Shown here: in pieces, positions 59,781-64,000 of the stretch
Numbering within the stretch: the first letter of the stretch is position 1
Layout of the letters: every line of letters starts with the position of its first letter
Source of the DNA: Gnetum montanum
Taxonomy: Eukaryota; Streptophyta; Gnetopsida; Gnetales; Gnetaceae
Length of the DNA: 64,000 nucleotides
Direction: 5' to 3'
Assembly (NCBI GenBank): GCA_015680685.1
Contig: MNCI01004113.1
Coordinates: 62,001 to 126,000, forward strand
Notes under the pieces: generated by a model
Told to the model about the DNA's origin: nothing
Seen by the model: the letters and a program-made list of their open reading frames with translations, nothing else
Databases searched by the model: none
Translations under genes and position numbers: made by a program

Positions 59781-61735
59781 GAATGAAAACTTGTCCTCGA
59801 GTTCTTTACAATAATATCAGGTAGGTATGGGATTATTGGGGGGAATGGAACTAATGGAATGACATGTGAATGGTTCATTATTACAAGACTTGACAAGACT
59901 GGTGTTCATGACAACAAGGGTGAACACCTTATTACAATGACATGAGGCCACATTTGGTAGCTGAGAGAAAAGAGAAGAGAGAATAGAAGAAAAGAAGAGA
60001 GAAGAGTCTTGCTACTACCAATGCCTAGATTACGCCTTCCATTGTCTATCCATAAGCGTATTATCAATTCTGCTCCTTGCATAGCTGCTTCAGCACTGCT
60101 TCATTCCAAGTGTTTGCTCCAGATCCATTCCGTTGTTGTATGGTTTCCATCTGCACACACAACACAATCATATATTAGCAAGGGTAATTGAATCATTAAG
60201 TAAATAATACCTTGCTTCAGTGTAGGTTCATTGGCTAGGCTATGGTATGGCTAATATGGATCTGGGAATATGTAGATGATGACTATCGAAGGTGTAGGGA
60301 TTAGGAACAGAAACGAAAAAATTCAGGGCTTAGGAGAAAAAATCGAAAAATCAAGCCCCGTACCCCCATGACTAATCGCGAACCTCCGATAGTGTTAGAA
60401 TGGAGAAAGAAAAGGAGTAAGAAAGATAGGTAAAAAGGGACAACTATGACATCGATGAAAGGGATGTCAAGATGGAAATGAACAAAAATAAAATTAATTG
60501 TAAAATGTTCAGGAAAAGAAGTTAACTAATGCTCCAAATAGGAATGTCAGTGGGTCCTCCCCAAAGTAGGCTCATGCCCTTAATGCCCTGACAATCCCAC
60601 ATTCAAAGAGTCCATAGGCTCTGGGAATGTCCTTTGGAACAAGAGTTAAAGTCTTAATCGGGAGAATTTACCAAAAAGAAAACAATGCATCAACCAAAAT
60701 ATATACTAATGATACAACCGGCAATGAGGTGAATAATGGAGAGAAGGATGGAGAGAAGAGAAATGGAATGGAATCCCAAGAACAAGGTGGTGTACAACCC
60801 TTTGTGTGTTTTATAATTAGTGCAACTTGGGAAATCTCATTCCAACTTCGGGCTCAAACCAACCACTTCCAGTGACTTCGCATCAATGCATTTGGTTAAA
60901 CCATCCACTTGGATAATGAGGATGCATCTTCAAAGAGCCACCACCATTCCGACGAAACAAAGGAGAGAACGGGAAGTGAGAAGGGCCTTAGTTAGAGGGA
61001 ACACTTTGGTTCCATAACTAGTGCTTGTAGCCCAAAGTTATTCCGTCTAAGGGGTGTGCTTTGAATCCTCACTTTGGTTTTTTTTTGTGTTGTTATGCGT
61101 GGGGACCATACCATGCAAAGACTTCTTTTATTTTTATTACCTTAGCTTCCGATTATTGGGTAACATTAGAACGGTAAGAAAACTCAAGAAGAAAATAGCC
61201 AAGCACCCAAGTGAATGACCAACACAAAAGCATCAAGTTCCTTTGAAGTCACACCCTTTGCAATCCTTGAGTCCCTCCTTGGTTTGAGAAATACCCAGTC
61301 ACTGATTCGTTAAAGTTCTTATTAGAAGAGAACTGTACATTTCCAAGCCAAGAGAAATCATAGACTTTGATGGATGGATGGATGAAGTGATCACATTGCC
61401 TACCATATCAAAAGAGACATACCTTAGTATCATCAATGTAACTTAAAGGTAAAAACCAAACATTAGCAATCAATATGAAAACAGTTCATACCATCAGTCC
61501 GAACACTTATTGGGTGACAAACTTACATGGTGGATGACACACACACACACACACAAAATAGAAAAGTATAACGATGGTGTAAAAAAAAATAGGAAAAGTT
61601 AAAGAAATTTGTAAAACAAAAATGAGAAAAGTTAAAGAAATTTGTAAAACAAAAATGTGTAAAACAAAAATTGAAAAAGAAATGAGGGCCCCATATGATT
61701 AGCATAGGTGGCCATCTCCCCCATGACTGAGTTGT
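59781..61735 (-). other. 3' noncoding region of element H
   Basis: AGTCATGGGGG (minus) occurs at the LTR border, at 60363-60373 and at 61718-61728. A CA microsatellite lies at about 61537-61556 and a ~33-bp A-rich unit is present twice at 61593-61658. No coding sequence recognised. Confidence 0.6.
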
Positions 61736-62600
61736 AAGGGAGAGATCCGAAATAATGAGAGCCTATTTGAATTTCTAAGAAGTGCCCAACTTCTTCCAAT
61801 TGATGATCTTAAGTTGATGGGTGGAAGTTGGCTATGCTCACATTCCAATGTGTCTATGCCACGGTTGTTGACATGAGTTTCCTCAGTTCATTCCATGCAT
61901 ATTTTTTTGCCCCTATGAGAAGCTTTCAACCACGGGGTGTCTACTACTTCTTGTGTGGTTGCTACATACAGGCATCTTTGTTGCAAAGTTTCTTGGGCAC
62001 ACAGGTTACATGGAGACATTTCCTCCATGTCATCACCCGATGAATCACTGTATGTGATGCATGGAACTATCCTCTTCTCGATCTTTCCACATATGTTTAT
62101 CTTAGAGATTTCCAAGGAAAGATCACGGATCCTAAGGCATGCGTCTACTATGCTTAGCCATGCCCTTCCCATTATAATGGGGAAGTCCCCTTCGTTGTTG
62201 TTCACTTCGATCACCAGAAAGTCAGCTGGGTAGGACCAACAACACACAGTGATAATAACATCCTCCACCAATCCTAAGGGAATGGTGATGGAGTGGTCTG
62301 CCAGCTCCAGTTGGATGTTACTCTTCTTAAGTTATGGTATGTTCCAGGCATGATACATCTTTTGCGAAATTAAGTTGACTCCAGCACCTGAGTCAAGAAG
62401 AGCTCGATGTGGTGCATTTCCAACGATTTGCAAATAAATAAAGGGACTCCCAAGGTCAATTAATTTCTTTGGAAGGTGGCCTACCTTGATCCAGTCAGTT
62501 ACGGTATGTGTTAACATAACCGTATGTGTTACACTCCTTTGGACTGAAGGGTTCTCCAAAGCGTTAGTTGTTAGAGGCCTATACATGTACCCATCCGCTT
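61736..62600 (-). pseudogene. Aspartic protease of element H
   Basis: LLDSGAGVNLISQKMYHAW carries an intact Asp-Ser-Gly active site, the best preserved of the family in this window. VEDVIITVCCWSYPADFLVI and FPIIMGRAWLSIVD follow, in a second frame (62271-61888). A frameshift or TAA near 62336 separates the halves. The sequence continues into the PR-RT linker and then stops. Confidence 0.75.
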
Positions 62601-64000
62601 GTTGTTGCGAGAGTTTTTCTCGACTCCTAGTTCTAAAAAAGGGTTTCTTATTTGTACAATTGTTTTTAGAACTAGCACATGGATGGATATTTACATGCTA
62701 AATATTTACAGCTCTCGCGGCGTTATGTTGTTGTGGTTGGGTAGGCAGGTTGTATGGGAACTACAGGTGGAAGAGGTGCAGGTGGAGTTAGAGGATGGAC
62801 TGAATGTGAGATGTCTCTCGGAGGAGAAGGAGTCCTTCTAAAGTACTCCTAAGCTTGGTAGTGACGTTGGGGGTTAGTGTGACCCATAGAGTCACCTGGA
62901 GAAACCAGCTGTTGCACATAATAACCGTAAGGATCAGGCTGCCGGTAAGGGTATTGATGTGTTGGCAGTGGCATCCCCCATGACTGTGGGTATTGCCACT
63001 ACTGATGTTGTCCAATGGGTTGTGGAGGCGTTCCACTTGGATAATATGTTAAGGGTTGGTGGAGCTGCCTTGGGTTACCTTGTGGATAAGGTAACCTTCA
63101 GGGTGTTTGCCATTGATTAAGTCTTGGATTTAATGCATACACCCCAGACTCTTACAGATGTGAGATAATTGGGCAACATTCCGTAGGATGATCATAGTAG
63201 CAGACCTCACATCCACCATCATTGTCTGAATCAGAATTTATAGCCTCATTAGAGATAGGAATTTTGCCCTTACCCTTGTTATGTGCAAGGCTTAAGTTTC
63301 TCCGCTTGGTTTTGCCTTTGTCACTACCTTGTTCTACCTTAGACTCTTCTACGATTTTCAAGATTTTTTCTATTCTTGAGTCTAAGGAATCCCACATTTG
63401 GTCTACCTTAGCCCATACCTCAGTTGTTAACTTTTGGATCAGCATGGTTTTCTAATTCACCAACTCTTCGAGTGGTGACTCATCCTCCTCATCACAGAAT
63501 TTCACTCCCTTCTTGCGAAGGGAGGGATCACAGTTGTATTCTTCCACACTTTCCCTCTTACATAGCTCACCCTCTTCTTGTGCTACTTGTTCCAACAAAC
63601 TTTCAACTTCATGGGCTCTTAGTTCGGAAAGTCTCCCTTGGGAGTAAGTCCCAAGAGTTCTTCTCGTTTCATTTCTTAGCCCATCCATGATGTGGCAAAG
63701 CTGATCCCGTTTAGCATACCCATGGCCCGGACAACGATGTAGTAGTGTATAGTAATGGGCCATGGCAACATCCAAGGGTTCATAAGCTCCTTATTTCTAG
63801 CCTTGGATCTACTTACGCAAGTTGGACACTCTGGAGTACATCTGATATTTGTTGTTGAATAGTTCAAACATCGTACTCGGCCTCCTGATGGTTTCCGGTT
63901 CTAAGGACCAATACCAGCTCTCTACTTCTTTGATGAGTGTCCTTGGGAATAACTTAAGCTTCTGCCACTCATTATCTATATTTTGCAAGGCACAAGCATC
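62601..64000 (-). pseudogene. gag: gag of element H (partial at window edge)
   Basis: Capsid from the edge: ESWYWSLEPETIRR, HRCPGHGYAKRDQLCHIMDG and TYSQGRLSELRAHEVESLLE (63452-63775). Then KVDQMWDSLDSRIEKILKI and DNDGGCEVCYYDHPTECC (63152-63445), the knuckle-like motif. A linker follows to 62601. Few stops; it is the most intact gag of this family here. Confidence 0.75.

Larger units (their letters stand above)
59768..64000 (-). mobile_element. Element H: gag-protease-only Athila-like element, 5' end outside window
   Basis: Minus strand: gag (63050-64000 and beyond), protease (61888-62600), then a jump near 61735 from the PR-RT linker to 3' noncoding DNA and the polypurine tract at 59768-59777. 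RT, RNase H and integrase are absent. The 5' LTR is right of the window. Confidence 0.75.

Noticed and set aside
61537-61556. CA dinucleotide run as a regulatory site
   Set aside because: A simple microsatellite in noncoding DNA without further support.

Overview
The window looks like intergenic DNA from a large, repeat-rich seed-plant genome. A conifer or other gymnosperm is my best guess, because the elements are old, long and nested, but the sequence does not prove it. I see no ordinary host gene, rRNA, tRNA or CRISPR array. Nearly everything is decayed Ty3/Gypsy LTR retrotransposon sequence of two kinds.

Left half (1-33660), Tat/Ogre-like elements. Element A (3643-21063, 17.4 kb, TSD CCCTC) has two ~1.54 kb LTRs, gag-PR, RT-RH, a second (archaeal-type) RNase H and IN. 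It is nested inside an older relative, element B (1-3642 plus 21064-29364; its 5' end lies outside the window). A third relative, C, contributes a 3' end and LTR (29365-31853). A pol fragment, D (31854-33660), follows.

The most notable content is an antisense gene carried between PR and RT by both A (9833-13906) and B (163-3642 plus 21064-21996). It can be modelled as about eight exons with GT-AG borders. The exon 1/2 junction is in frame in both copies. Both copies have a TATA-like box at the same distance upstream of the ATG. The N-terminal half contains a NIF/FCP1-like HAD phosphatase fold whose catalytic aspartates are missing. The middle resembles plant transposon-associated proteins, and the C-terminal part is a coiled coil with an acidic tail. 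On the sense strand the whole gene would sit inside an Ogre-style intron between PR and RT, because an aligned 3' splice site precedes RT in both elements.

Right half (33661-64000), a smaller Athila-like family with 0.85-0.95 kb LTRs. Element F (36822-46306, + strand, TSD ATGAT) is nested in the gag of a truncated minus-strand element E (33661-36821 plus 46307-47956). Next come 3.7 kb of AT-rich sequence I cannot assign (47957-51684). Two minus-strand elements, G (51685-59767) and H (59768 to beyond 64000), share the LTR at 58815-59767. G has lost IN; H has lost RT, RH and IN. Their LTRs carry a cluster of GATATC palindromes just upstream of the TATA box.

All the protein genes are broken, mostly by nonsense transitions such as CAG to TAG and CGA to TGA, which suggests decay of methylated DNA.
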